The notes beneath the pieces are model-generated. The model worked only from the letters and a program-made list of their open reading frames with translations, searched no databases and was not told the origin of the DNA. A stretch of 40,368 nucleotides of DNA from Syntrophomonadaceae bacterium (GTDB lineage: Bacteria > Bacillota > Syntrophomonadia > Syntrophomonadales > Syntrophomonadaceae): positions 1 through 40,368 of the forward strand of contig JAAYBS010000063.1 in the NCBI GenBank assembly GCA_012718855.1, given 5' to 3'. The position numbers and the translations under genes are program-made. Each line of letters starts with the position of its first letter. Within the stretch, counting starts at the first letter, position 1. Below are positions 31,682 through 39,466 of this stretch, piece by piece.

Positions 31682-33730
31682 ATGAAGGTGTACCCCACCA
31701 GTAAGATTCGTAATATCGCCCTTGTTGGCCATGGAGGAACTGGAAAAACTTCATTGGCAGAAGCCATGCTTTTTAATACAGGGGCAATCAAAAGAATGGG
31801 TAAGGTGGATGACGGTAATACAGTTTCAGACTATGCCCCGGAAGAAGTGAAACGTCAGATTACTATTAGCTCATCATTGGTTCCATGTGAATACAGGGAC
31901 CATAAAATAAACCTGGTAGACACGCCTGGTTATTCAGACTTCTACTTCGAAGTAGTTGGTACTATGCGGGTAATAGATAGTATGCTGATGCTTTTATCGG
32001 CAACTGCAGGTGTTGAAGTTCAAACTGAAATAGTATGGCAGGATTATCCCGATATTCCCAAACTGGCTTTTATCAATAAAATGGATCGGGAAAATGCCAA
32101 TTTTTATAAAGTACTGGATCAAATGAAAGATACTTTCTCTGATAATATAGTTCCCTTGCAATTACCTATTGGGGCTGAAGATAGTTTTAAGGGAGTAGTA
32201 GACCTGATAAAAATGAAGGCGTATATCTTTGAACCGGGAACCGGTAAAGCCAAGGAAGAGGATATACCTGCTGATATGATGGCTGATGCCGAATCCTACA
32301 AAGAAGCTTTAATTGAAGCAGCTGCCGAAGCCAATGACGATTTATTGGCTAAATACCTGGAAGGTGAAGAGCTGAGTGATGCTGAAATTTCCCAGGGAAT
32401 CAAGGAAGCTGCCAGCAAAGGCTCTGCTGTGTTTGTATTCTGCGGTTCAGCCTTAAATAACATAGCTGTTACCAGTTTAATGGATTTCATTGTAGATTGC
32501 GGCGCTACTCCGAATGTTAATCCTCTGGTTGCAGGTAAAGATCTGGAAGCAGAACCCATGACTGCGCAAGTATTTAAAACTATTGCTGACCCCTACATTG
32601 GCAGATTAACTTTATTCAGGCTTTTTACGGGTAAAATGAAAGTTGATTCGGTTATTTATAATGCCAGCAAAGAAAAAGAAGAAAAAATTGCCCAGATACT
32701 AATTATGACCGGAAAAGAGCAAACCGGTGTTCCTGAATTATCAGCCGGAGATATTGCTGCTCTAGCCAAATTATCATCTACGAGTACCGGTGATACACTT
32801 ACCGTTAAATCCAATACCAACTTAATGCCGCCAATTGATTTCCCGGTGCCAACTTTAAGTGTAGCCATTGAACCTAAGAGTAAGGGTGATGAAGATAAGC
32901 TAAGTGGAGCAACTCAAAGATTGTTGGAAGAAGACCCCACTATAATTATAAAGAAAGACCCCGAAACCAAACAAACCATACTTACAGCCATGGGTGATAC
33001 TCATATAGATATTCTCATTGAAAAGCTGACGCGTAAGTTTGGTGTTGATGTTATTACACGCGAAATGCGTATACCTTATCGGGAGACTATCCGCTCTTTG
33101 GTAGAAGTCGAAGGTAAACACAAGAAACAATCTGGAGGGCACGGACAATTTGGTCATGTATGGATTAAGTTTGAGCCTAACCCTGATGGTGAATTTACTT
33201 TCGAAGAAAATGTGTTTGGCGGTTCGGTTCCCCGTCAATACTTCCCGGCAGTGGAAAAAGGTCTGCAGGAAGCTATGGAAGAAGGAGTTCTGGCCGGATA
33301 TCCGGTTACAAATTTAAAAGCTACCCTGTATGACGGCTCGTATCATTCAGTTGACTCATCTGAAATGGCCTTTAAAATGGCTGCCCGTATAGCCTTTAAA
33401 AAAGGTGTTGAAGCTGCCAAACCTGTATTGCTTGAGCCCATTATGAATGTTGAAATCATTGTACCGGATGCCTATATGGGTGATATAATTGGTGATTTAA
33501 ACACCAAAAGAGGCCGTGTACAGGGTATGGAACCCACGGGTAAAATGCAAATGATTAAAGCCCAGGTACCACTGGGTGAAATGGCTCGTTATACTATTGA
33601 TTTAAAATCAATTACTCAGGGCAGAGGCAAATTTAGCATGGAATTCTCCCATTACGAAGAAGTACCTGCTCAAAATGCAGAAAAGATCATTGAAAAGGCC
33701 CGTCAGGAAAAAGAAGAAAGAGATAAATAA
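31682..33730 (+). CDS. Divergent elongation factor G paralogue (EF-G2-like)
   Basis: 682-residue translational GTPase with EF-G architecture: G domain, domains II-V, and the domain IV stretch GGHGQFGHVWIKFEP. It is not the canonical EF-G: the P-loop is GHGGTGKT (16-23) instead of AHIDAGKT, and switch II is DTPGYSDF with Tyr84 where the catalytic His normally sits. NKMDREN (G4) is intact. It is also away from rpsL, rpsG and tuf. Such paralogues exist in many Clostridia, Thermus and mycobacteria; proposed roles include stress translation or recycling, but are not settled. GAGGAGG precedes the ATG and a strong terminator follows. Confidence 0.9.
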   Translation: MKVYPTSKIRNIALVGHGGTGKTSLAEAMLFNTGAIKRMGKVDDGNTVSDYAPEEVKRQITISSSLVPCEYRDHKINLVDTPGYSDFYFEVVGTMRVIDSMLMLLSATAGVEVQTEIVWQDYPDIPKLAFINKMDRENANFYKVLDQMKDTFSDNIVPLQLPIGAEDSFKGVVDLIKMKAYIFEPGTGKAKEEDIPADMMADAESYKEALIEAAAEANDDLLAKYLEGEELSDAEISQGIKEAASKGSAVFVFCGSALNNIAVTSLMDFIVDCGATPNVNPLVAGKDLEAEPMTAQVFKTIADPYIGRLTLFRLFTGKMKVDSVIYNASKEKEEKIAQILIMTGKEQTGVPELSAGDIAALAKLSSTSTGDTLTVKSNTNLMPPIDFPVPTLSVAIEPKSKGDEDKLSGATQRLLEEDPTIIIKKDPETKQTILTAMGDTHIDILIEKLTRKFGVDVITREMRIPYRETIRSLVEVEGKHKKQSGGHGQFGHVWIKFEPNPDGEFTFEENVFGGSVPRQYFPAVEKGLQEAMEEGVLAGYPVTNLKATLYDGSYHSVDSSEMAFKMAARIAFKKGVEAAKPVLLEPIMNVEIIVPDAYMGDIIGDLNTKRGRVQGMEPTGKMQMIKAQVPLGEMARYTIDLKSITQGRGKFSMEFSHYEEVPAQNAEKIIEKARQEKEERDK

Positions 33731-33740
33731 ACAAATACTA

Positions 33741-33766
33741 AAAGAGGGTGTAAGCCCTCTTTTTTA
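33741..33766. terminator. Rho-independent terminator after the EF-G paralogue
   Basis: AAAGAGGG (33741-33748), loop TGTAAG, CCCTCTTT (33755-33762), then TTTATT. The A-run on the left allows function for the opposing small gene too. Confidence 0.85.
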
Positions 33767-33790
33767 TTGGGAAGCAGGGAGCTGCCTCTT

Positions 33791-34057
33791 TTACATACGC
33801 TCACGTACACTATCAAATAATGGATCACTATATATCGGGGGTTGATTAATAAAATACCAATGGGTCTGATTGTTCGTAACGGTTGAGTGGATTTTATTAT
33901 CATGCAGGGAATAACATCCCATTATCATTGCGCAGGATGCCACCAACATGCTTAGATAGAAAGCTGCGTTATCTGTCTTTAATATTCCTATAAAAGAAGC
34001 TTCCAAAACCAGTAGTGCTAAAAGGATACCCGCAAAAGTACATTTCCGTTTACTCAT
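33791..34057 (-). CDS. Hypothetical small membrane protein, 88 residues
   Basis: Two hydrophobic helices (about residues 8-25, GILLALLVLEASFIGIL, and 32-48, AFYLSMLVASCAMIMGC) and a polar C-terminal tail of about 38 residues with WYFINQPPIYSDP. GGAGG lies 6 bases before the ATG. No family recognised. Convergent with the EF-G paralogue and divergent from the lipoprotein gene. Confidence 0.6.
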   Translation of the reverse strand: MSKRKCTFAGILLALLVLEASFIGILKTDNAAFYLSMLVASCAMIMGCYSLHDNKIHSTVTNNQTHWYFINQPPIYSDPLFDSVRERM

Positions 34058-34222
34058 TTCATGCCTCCATATATATTGCTATATATGGATTATTTACCTG
34101 CCTGGATAGGATTTATACCAGCTGATTATTAATAAAATTACCTTTTATATAACATACTAAAATAGGTGTTGCATAATTGATATTTGAAAGAATAATGCTA
34201 TGAAAGTTTGGAGGTTTAAATA

Positions 34223-35068
34223 TTGTTTTCAGGCAGACGTTTATTAATACTTTTACTACTGGGAACCCTGGTATTAATTCCCGCCTGCAGCGGGGAGAAA
34301 TCACCTGCCCAGAAACCTGCACCGCAAACCAAAAAACCGGAACTTCCTGAACAGTTTAAAATAGTCGTAAAGGAAACAGACGCAATAATTAAAGAAGCAG
34401 ATAAGAAGATTAAACTGGATAATTATTCGATACTGGAATCATCTGATACTGGTCAGAATAAAGATACGGGTCAGCAAAAAGAAACCGGTAAAAAGGAGTC
34501 CGGACAGGGCAACATTAAAAGTATGCTTGATAACTGGCAAAAAGAACAAACCAGTTTAAAACAGATACATCGTAATTGGAATAAATTACAGGTAAAAGCA
34601 ACCCAGGCCGGATTAAATATGGAATCGCGCCACAAGTTTGATCAATCTCTGGACCGATTGACTGATAGCATCAATGCTAAAAATACTGAGAATACCATAA
34701 TTAAAGCAATTGAACTATACGATGGGTTTGACAGTATAGCCCAGGTATTTAATACTCCTATTCCTCCAGTTTATTATCAAACCAAATACGAAATTATGAA
34801 GGCTTCAGCTCTGGCTATGCAGGGGAAATGGGAGGAAGGTAAGAAGCAATGTCAGCATATGCTTAGAGAATGGAATACTCTTAAAATGCAAGCGGATAAA
34901 ATTGATAACCAGGTGGTTTCCTGTACTGATGCATCTATCAGGGATTTATGTCGTGCTATAGACAATAAATCAGTAGGCCTGGTCAGTATAAAAACTGATA
35001 TAGCCATTGAGAATATGAATAAACTATCTGAAGAGTTTAAACGCAATAATATGACAGGCAAAAAATAA
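34223..35068 (+). CDS. Hypothetical lipoprotein with helical extracellular domain
   Basis: TTG start at 34223, supported by TTGGAGG 8 bases upstream. A signal peptide with lipobox LIPAC-S places Cys22 as the lipid-modified residue, so the mature protein is anchored outside the membrane. It continues with a Lys/Gln/Thr-rich linker (residues 25-100) and a helical domain (SMLDNWQKEQTSLKQIHRNW; later KWEEGKKQCQHMLREWNTL). The sequence is low in complexity around 75-100 (repeats of TGQ-type triplets). No family recognised. Confidence 0.72.
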   Translation: MFSGRRLLILLLLGTLVLIPACSGEKSPAQKPAPQTKKPELPEQFKIVVKETDAIIKEADKKIKLDNYSILESSDTGQNKDTGQQKETGKKESGQGNIKSMLDNWQKEQTSLKQIHRNWNKLQVKATQAGLNMESRHKFDQSLDRLTDSINAKNTENTIIKAIELYDGFDSIAQVFNTPIPPVYYQTKYEIMKASALAMQGKWEEGKKQCQHMLREWNTLKMQADKIDNQVVSCTDASIRDLCRAIDNKSVGLVSIKTDIAIENMNKLSEEFKRNNMTGKK

Positions 35069-35080
35069 TCATGTTCGAAA

Positions 35081-35905
35081 TTAAACAAACTCTTTAATAA
35101 CCGCCGGAATGGCTTCAATTGCAACCTGGGGATTTGAACCTCCGGACAAAACAAATAAAACTGGCCTTCCATCAGCAAATATCTTTATTTTCTTAGCCAG
35201 CGATTGATATGCCGCGGTTGTTAAGTAAAAATCACCATAATCAAGACAATGTGAATCGTGTCCAAATATAACAAACAGGAATTCAAAATCCCATTTTCGC
35301 AACAACATAGTATCCAGAGCAGCAAGAAATTTTTTATCATCGGCATTGTCCAGCAAAATTCCATAATTATTCAGAACCTGGTCACTATACGCATAATCTT
35401 CATCGGCAAAGAAATTTATATGAATGATATTTGGATTCCTGGCAATTAAATCACGGGTGCCATCACCGGAATGTGGGTCTACATCGATAATCATAATTTT
35501 TTCTGTTCCTATGGATTGCAGCTTCTTCACCGCCATAACTACATCATTATAATAACAAAATCCCCAGCAATAATTATGTCCGGCATGATGGCCGGCTGTA
35601 CCAACAAAACAAAAGGCAAAATCCAATTCACCCTGTGATAGTTTTACTGCTGCCTCAATAACCCCTGAGGCTGAAAGCAAGGCTACTTCATGCATACCGG
35701 AAGCTTTAACTCCCTCAATCAAGCGGGCAGAATGAGTGGCTTGCAACCATTGGTAACTTTCAGCATTAATTTCAGGTTCAATTAAGTATAACTGACCATT
35801 CTTTATCATATCTTTAAGACTATTAAAGCCGGGTTTAACCCTATGCATAAGAGTAATATAACCTTTGTCAGCAAAATCAGGATGATAAAAAACAGCTGCC
35901 TTCAT
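35081..35905 (-). CDS. Histone-deacetylase-family amidohydrolase
   Basis: Zinc amidohydrolase of the HDAC/AcuC/acetylpolyamine amidohydrolase superfamily; 274 residues, a short version. Motifs: TAGHHAGHNYCWGFCYYND with the His pair of the charge relay, IMIIDVDPHSGDGT with the zinc Asp and His, and FGHDSHCLDYGDF with the second Asp ligand. Bacterial members deacetylate acetyl-lysine, polyamines or acetoin-pathway proteins; the substrate cannot be chosen. No acuA or acuB neighbour. It is convergent with the lipoprotein gene 12 bases away with no visible terminator. Confidence 0.85.
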   Translation of the reverse strand: MKAAVFYHPDFADKGYITLMHRVKPGFNSLKDMIKNGQLYLIEPEINAESYQWLQATHSARLIEGVKASGMHEVALLSASGVIEAAVKLSQGELDFAFCFVGTAGHHAGHNYCWGFCYYNDVVMAVKKLQSIGTEKIMIIDVDPHSGDGTRDLIARNPNIIHINFFADEDYAYSDQVLNNYGILLDNADDKKFLAALDTMLLRKWDFEFLFVIFGHDSHCLDYGDFYLTTAAYQSLAKKIKIFADGRPVLFVLSGGSNPQVAIEAIPAVIKEFV

Positions 35906-35997
35906 AATTGAAAACTCCTATCATCAAAGAGAATCTGACCAAATCACCATACTATACACATTAGATTATATCACGGGAAGCATTATGCCTTTAATTA

Positions 35998-36025
35998 AAG
36001 AAAAACCGGAGTAATAACTCCGGTT
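35998..36025 (-). terminator. Rho-independent terminator for the short helical protein gene
   Basis: AACCGGAGT (36004-36012), loop AATA, ACTCCGGTT (36017-36025). The A-run to the left becomes the U-tract TTTTTC on the minus strand. The ACCGGAGT/ACTCCGGT arms are the same as in the terminator at 36644-36671. Confidence 0.8.
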
Positions 36026-36047
36026 ATACATCCAGCATAGAAAATAT

Positions 36048-36272
36048 TTAAGGTTTAAAAATATCAACTGAGACATCAGTACCGTCCAGTACAGCCTGTT
36101 CTATTTGATGCAGGATCTTCATGTGATTTCGGTGTTTTAATAACATTTGCCAATAAACTTTACTTAGTTCTTCATTAGCTGCTGATTGCAAATAATTTTC
36201 ATATTGCATAACTTTAGCCTGCTTTTGTTCTTTAGCCTCTTTTAACATAGAAATAAAACTATTAGCCTCCAT
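36048..36272 (-). CDS. Hypothetical short helical protein, 74 residues
   Basis: ATG 36272 is chosen because GGGGAGG lies 7 bases upstream; an in-frame ATG at 36293 precedes that site. The product is two amphipathic helices (SFISMLKEAKEQKQAKVMQY and ELSKVYWQMLLKHRNHMKIL) followed by a short polar end. The Glu and His spacing recalls half of a ferritin-like four-helix bundle, but no metal motif is complete. It is divergent from a ferritin-like Cys-rich gene 133 bases away and may belong with it. No family is firmly recognised. Confidence 0.6.
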   Translation of the reverse strand: MEANSFISMLKEAKEQKQAKVMQYENYLQSAANEELSKVYWQMLLKHRNHMKILHQIEQAVLDGTDVSVDIFKP

Positions 36273-36324
36273 TTTTTTACCTCCCCAATTCAAGATAAAA
36301 TATTATACGATAAATACCTAACGT

Positions 36325-36351
36325 TGGTTACATATGAAAAATATGGAACCA
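36325..36351. promoter_or_regulatory. Inverted repeat between the two divergent short genes
   Basis: TGGTTACATAT (36325-36335) and ATATGGAACCA (36341-36351) pair at 10 of 11 positions around a 5-base centre. It lies midway in the only intergenic region shared by the divergent genes. This could be an operator or a transcribed hairpin. Confidence 0.45.
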
Positions 36352-36375
36352 CAAGTAACGATTTTCCATACTATA
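36348..36375 (+). promoter_or_regulatory. Possible sigma-K type promoter for the ferritin-like gene
   Basis: CATACTATA (36367-36375) matches the sigma-K -10 form CATA-N3-TA, and AC at 36348-36349 lies 17 bases upstream as the -35 element. It is 30 bases before the ATG at 36406. Such short motifs arise by chance often; the case rests on the spore-coat-like look of the product. Confidence 0.28.
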
Positions 36376-36405
36376 AGATAATCCAATAAAAGGGAGGTGA
36401 AAATT

Positions 36406-36636
36406 ATGACAAACTGTTGTTGTTATCCTTGCGCCCCATGCGGCAATCAGGTTTTCATTGGTCAGGTAAGAGCAGCAATAGCTGATGAACTCGGAGCTGT
36501 AGCCATGTACAGCCAAATGGCCAACATGGTAGATAGCCTGGCTCTAAAAGCGTTAATTATGGGTATCGCAGGCGATGAATATGGCCATGCCCGGACCTGG
36601 ATGACTATTCTCGCCCTTTGCGGTTACTGCAGTTAA
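36406..36636 (+). CDS. Short ferritin-like protein with Cys-rich N-terminus, 76 residues
   Basis: ATG 36406 is chosen: AGGGAGG (36391-36397) is 8 bases upstream, and the in-frame GTG 36397 overlaps it. The N-terminus is MTNCCCYPCAPCGNQ, with five Cys in ten residues, followed by two helices that match half of a ferritin-like fold: AIADELGAVAMYSQM (Glu) and IMGIAGDEYGHARTWM (ExxH). It ends LCGYCS. The length is half that of rubrerythrin-like proteins, so a di-metal site would need a dimer or a partner. A spore coat or metal-storage role is possible. A strong terminator follows 8 bases after the stop. Confidence 0.7.
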   Translation: MTNCCCYPCAPCGNQVFIGQVRAAIADELGAVAMYSQMANMVDSLALKALIMGIAGDEYGHARTWMTILALCGYCS

Positions 36637-36643
36637 AAGCACA

Positions 36644-36671
36644 AAAACCGGAGTTTAAAAACTCCGGTTTT
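36644..36671. terminator. Rho-independent terminator after the ferritin-like gene
   Basis: AAAACCGGAGTTT (36644-36656), loop AA, AAACTCCGGTTTT (36659-36671), a perfect 13-pair stem. It faces the tRNA gene end on the other strand and can work in both directions. Confidence 0.85.
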
Positions 36672-36683
36672 ACTGTCTTTAGA

Positions 36684-36759
36684 TGGCAGGGGAGAGAGGT
36701 CTCGAACCCCCAGCCCTCGGTTTTGGAGACCGATGCTCTGCCAATTGAGCTACTCCCCT
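36684..36759 (-). tRNA. tRNA-Trp (anticodon CCA)
   Basis: The minus strand gives a complete 76-base cloverleaf. The acceptor arm AGGGGAG pairs with CTCCCCT, discriminator G and an encoded CCA end it; the D arm contains AGCTCAATTGGCAGAGC; the anticodon stem TCGGT/ACCGA closes loop CTCCAAA, which gives anticodon CCA; the T loop is GGTTCGAGACC. The gene stands alone between the ferritin-like gene and the GC-richer segment. Confidence 0.95.
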
Positions 36760-36839
36760 GAGCTGAATTGTAATCAGCAAAACTAATTTTATCATATAGT
36801 TCCCGCCGGTTCAATAGTAATGATGTATAAGAATTTGCC

Positions 36840-36965
36840 TTGAAGTACAAAAGAGTTTATTTCTATGCTGATGCTTTTGACGCCTTCATTGCAAGTGAAA
36901 AACATAAGGGTTATGATATTCATATTATAAAAATGCAAGTTGGTCTTGGCTTGAACGTAAATTAA
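36840..36965 (+). other. Unassigned 41-codon open frame, possible gene remnant
   Basis: From TTG 36840 to TAA 36965 the frame encodes KYKRVYFYADAFDAFIASEK and further residues ending LGLNVN. The composition looks protein-like (aromatic and acidic residues, no low complexity), but there is no ribosome site and an in-frame stop precedes it. It lies at the place where base composition changes, so it may be the tail of a broken gene. I cannot name a family. The rest of 36637-36990 holds a terminator and the tRNA gene. Confidence 0.2.
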
Positions 36966-36990
36966 TTATATGAAAACTGGCGGTGATATT

Positions 36991-37917
36991 TTGAAAAAAG
37001 TTTTGATTTTGATGGGCGGTGAATCCCAGGAAAGGGAAGTGTCACTGAGAAGCGGCCGGGCGGTACATAAGGCTCTGCTGAATATCGGCTATGAAGCCGT
37101 AACTCTTGATTTTAACCGGGAATCATTGCATAAAGTTATAGAGATCCACCCGGATGTTGTATTTATAGCCCTGCACGGCAAAAAAGGTGAAGATGGCACG
37201 GTCCAGGGGTTCCTGGATTTGCTGGATATACCTTATACTGGCTCAGGCGTGGCGGCCAGCGCTATTTGCATGAACAAGATCCTCAGCAAGAAGATGTTTT
37301 CTTTTGAAAATATCCCGACTGCTGATTATATGATACTGGATAAGCATTTTTTGGATGAGGCAGAAGTAAATATCGATGCCCTGATCGATAATATAGGCCT
37401 GCCCATGGTCATCAAGGCTGCCACCCAGGGCTCCAGCATTGGTACATTCATCGTGCGCAAAAGGGAAATGATCGAAAATGCTATTAGAGATGCCTTAAAC
37501 TTTGACTCTGAAGTATTGGCGGAAAAATTCATCGACGGAGTGGAGATCACCGCTTCGGTCATCGGTAACCAAACAGCTGTGGTCCTGCCTTTGATCGAGA
37601 TCACAGCCGTCAATGAATTCTATGATTATGAATCCAAATATACACCGGGCATGTGCAGTCATATCATCCCTGCACGGATCGATCAATCTGCCAGTAAAGA
37701 AATTGAGCAAATTGCCGCAAGGACGTATGAAGCTTTTCACTGCCGGGGATTTGCCCGCATCGACCTTATTGTTGATAAAAAGGGTGACCCTTACGTGCTG
37801 GAAGTCAACACGGTGCCAGGTATGACAGAAATGAGCCTGGTTCCTGACGCGGCAAGAGCGGCAGGGATGGAATTTGAACAATTGGTGGACCATCTGGTCA
37901 AACTTGCACTGGAATAG
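36991..37917 (+). CDS. ddl: D-alanine--D-alanine ligase
   Basis: ATP-grasp ligase that makes D-Ala-D-Ala for peptidoglycan. TTG 36991 is preferred: GGCGG (36979-36983) lies 7 bases upstream and it gives the usual start KKVLILMGG; ATG 36970 would add seven residues without a ribosome site. Motifs: GGESQEREVSLRSG, LHGKKGEDGTVQGFLDLLDIP, the ATP-grasp lysine in PMVIKAATQGSSIG, and the metal site plus product loop EVNTVPGMTEMSLVPDAA. About 308 residues, normal for a DdlB type. The gene is noticeably richer in G+C and in ATC/GAT-C codons than genes to its left. A terminator-like hairpin lies beyond its stop. Confidence 0.93.
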   Translation: MKKVLILMGGESQEREVSLRSGRAVHKALLNIGYEAVTLDFNRESLHKVIEIHPDVVFIALHGKKGEDGTVQGFLDLLDIPYTGSGVAASAICMNKILSKKMFSFENIPTADYMILDKHFLDEAEVNIDALIDNIGLPMVIKAATQGSSIGTFIVRKREMIENAIRDALNFDSEVLAEKFIDGVEITASVIGNQTAVVLPLIEITAVNEFYDYESKYTPGMCSHIIPARIDQSASKEIEQIAARTYEAFHCRGFARIDLIVDKKGDPYVLEVNTVPGMTEMSLVPDAARAAGMEFEQLVDHLVKLALE

Positions 37918-37946
37918 CAGTGCCCCTGATTTAGTTGATTTAATTT

Positions 37947-37988
37947 CAAAAAAGATTTAAAGTGCCTGGAAGTCTATCTCCAGGCACT
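37947..37988 (-). terminator. Rho-independent terminator of the ABC transporter genes
   Basis: On the minus strand AGTGCCTGGA (37988-37979), an 8-base loop, TCCAGGCACT (37970-37961), then TTAAATCTTTTTTG. The 5' arm codes the last residues of the permease and the stop codon TAG lies in the loop, so gene end and terminator overlap. Confidence 0.82.
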
Positions 37989-38714
37989 GACGCGTTTTTC
38001 GGTAATATCAATCACGGTAAAAAGGACAAAGCCCATCAAACTTAAGATCACGATACCACCGTACATATCAAGATAGTTAACCCGCATCCAGGCATCCATG
38101 ATGAAGTAACCCATCCCGTATTCAGTACCGAAGGTCTCGGTAAAAAACAGGATGGATACTGCGGTTCCCAGAGCCAGACGGGTGGCAGTCAGTACATCGG
38201 CAAGGGAGGCGGGGATGATAATTTCTGTAAACATCTGGAGACGACCTGCTCCCAGGGATTGCAGCGAACGGAATATATCCTGGGGAATGGCTTTTACGGC
38301 ATCCCGGGAAGTTATGATGATCTGAAAGATCACGATCAAAACGATCATGATCAGTTTGGATCCTTCGCCCAGACCGAATAAAAGCATGATGATGGGCAGC
38401 AGGGCGATCTTGGGAATGGGATAGGTAAAGTACACCAGGGGGGACAACACTTTGTCGATCCTTTCAAAATAGCCCATCAGCAGACCGGTGGGAACACCAA
38501 TCAAAATGGCGATACTGATCCCGGCGATGATCCTGCCCAGGCTGTATAAGAGATGCAGGCCCATCTTATCGGCAAAGATTTCGATCAAATTGGTCAGTAC
38601 TGCCAATGGCGGGGGGATGATGGGGATCTTTAAAAGCCAGGCCAGTGCCTGCCAGATAATGATTACCAGCAGCAACCCATAAGTCGCACCCCGCCAGAAA
38701 CGATTCGAAAGCAA
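37974..38714 (-). CDS. ABC transporter permease, NitT/TauT (SsuC-like) family
   Basis: Inner-membrane subunit of an importer; 246 residues with six predicted helices. The cytoplasmic EAA loop that docks the ATPase is visible as SLGAGRLQMFTEIIIPASLADVLTATR. The start is TTG 38714; AAAGGA lies about 9 bases upstream and overlaps the end of the ATPase gene, implying coupled translation. Gene order binding protein, ATPase, permease is typical of nitrate/sulfonate/taurine/pyrimidine-precursor importers. The substrate is unknown. Confidence 0.9.
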   Translation of the reverse strand: MLSNRFWRGATYGLLLVIIIWQALAWLLKIPIIPPPLAVLTNLIEIFADKMGLHLLYSLGRIIAGISIAILIGVPTGLLMGYFERIDKVLSPLVYFTYPIPKIALLPIIMLLFGLGEGSKLIMIVLIVIFQIIITSRDAVKAIPQDIFRSLQSLGAGRLQMFTEIIIPASLADVLTATRLALGTAVSILFFTETFGTEYGMGYFIMDAWMRVNYLDMYGGIVILSLMGFVLFTVIDITEKRVSAWR

Positions 38715-38720
38715 TGATTA

Positions 38721-39461
38721 TCATCCTTTGTTCAGTATTTTCCTTATCCGCATCGACATATCGTAATACTTCTCGCTGGAGCGCAGGTTCTCCATTTGAA
38801 AGCAGGGATTATCCAACACATCAAGTATCCGGCCAGGAGAAGGGGAAAAGACCACTATCTTGCTGCCCAGATACAAAGCTTCGTCGACACTGTGCGTAAT
38901 AAAAACGGTGGTCACATTATTCTCTTTCCATAAATTCAGGAAAACTTCCTGTAATTCTTCCCGGGTGATGGCATCCAGGGCGGAAAAAGGCTCGTCCATT
39001 AAAAGCAGATCAGGCTTTAACATAAAGGCCCGGGCGATGGCAACCCTTTGCTGCTGTCCGCCGCTAAGCTCCTTGGGATACCTGTCCAGGAGATGATCGA
39101 TACCCAACTGCTTCAATAAAGTATGGCAATGATCGTCCAGAAATTTCTGGTCATTTTTGATTTTTAACCCCAGCATGGTATTGGCATAAACATTTTTCCA
39201 GGGCAGAAGACCATAATTTTGCAGGATCAGACCGATCCGCTGGGATTTTGGATCTACAGGGCGTCCGTCGATGCGCACGCTGCCTTCATAATCCTTCAAT
39301 ATCCCTGACAGAACATAAAGGAAGGTCGATTTTCCGCAGCCGGAAGGGCCGATAAAAGTATAAATGTCACCGGTACCGATGTTGATGTTCACCTGACGAA
39401 GCGCAGGTATGGCTTCTTTTTCTCTATAGTAATGGACGGTAAGATCTTTGACTTCAATCAC
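38721..39461 (-). CDS. ABC transporter ATPase, NitT/TauT family
   Basis: Cytoplasmic energy subunit, 246 residues. All nucleotide-site motifs are intact: Walker A GPSGCGKST, Q loop LILQNYGLLPW, signature LSGGQQQRVAIARAF, Walker B LLLMDEPFSALD and the His switch VFITHSVDEAL. Start is GTG 39461 with GAGG 8 bases upstream, this ribosome site being formed partly by the end of the binding-protein gene. It forms one transcription unit with the permease and the binding protein. Confidence 0.95.
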   Translation of the reverse strand: MIEVKDLTVHYYREKEAIPALRQVNINIGTGDIYTFIGPSGCGKSTFLYVLSGILKDYEGSVRIDGRPVDPKSQRIGLILQNYGLLPWKNVYANTMLGLKIKNDQKFLDDHCHTLLKQLGIDHLLDRYPKELSGGQQQRVAIARAFMLKPDLLLMDEPFSALDAITREELQEVFLNLWKENNVTTVFITHSVDEALYLGSKIVVFSPSPGRILDVLDNPCFQMENLRSSEKYYDMSMRIRKILNKG

Positions 39462-39466
39462 TAAAA

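Noticed and set aside
36684-36759. tRNA-Trp as attachment site of an island covering 36840-40368
   Set aside because: Integration usually occurs at the tRNA 3' end, which faces left here, while the GC-rich segment lies to the right. No integrase or repeated tRNA tail is visible.
37326-37893. Two long minus-strand frames opposite ddl
   Set aside because: Both lie wholly within the well-supported ligase gene and have no recognisable motif.
36991-37917. Vancomycin-resistance type (D-Ala-D-Lac) ligase
   Set aside because: The sequence carries ordinary Ddl motifs and there are no vanH or vanX genes nearby.
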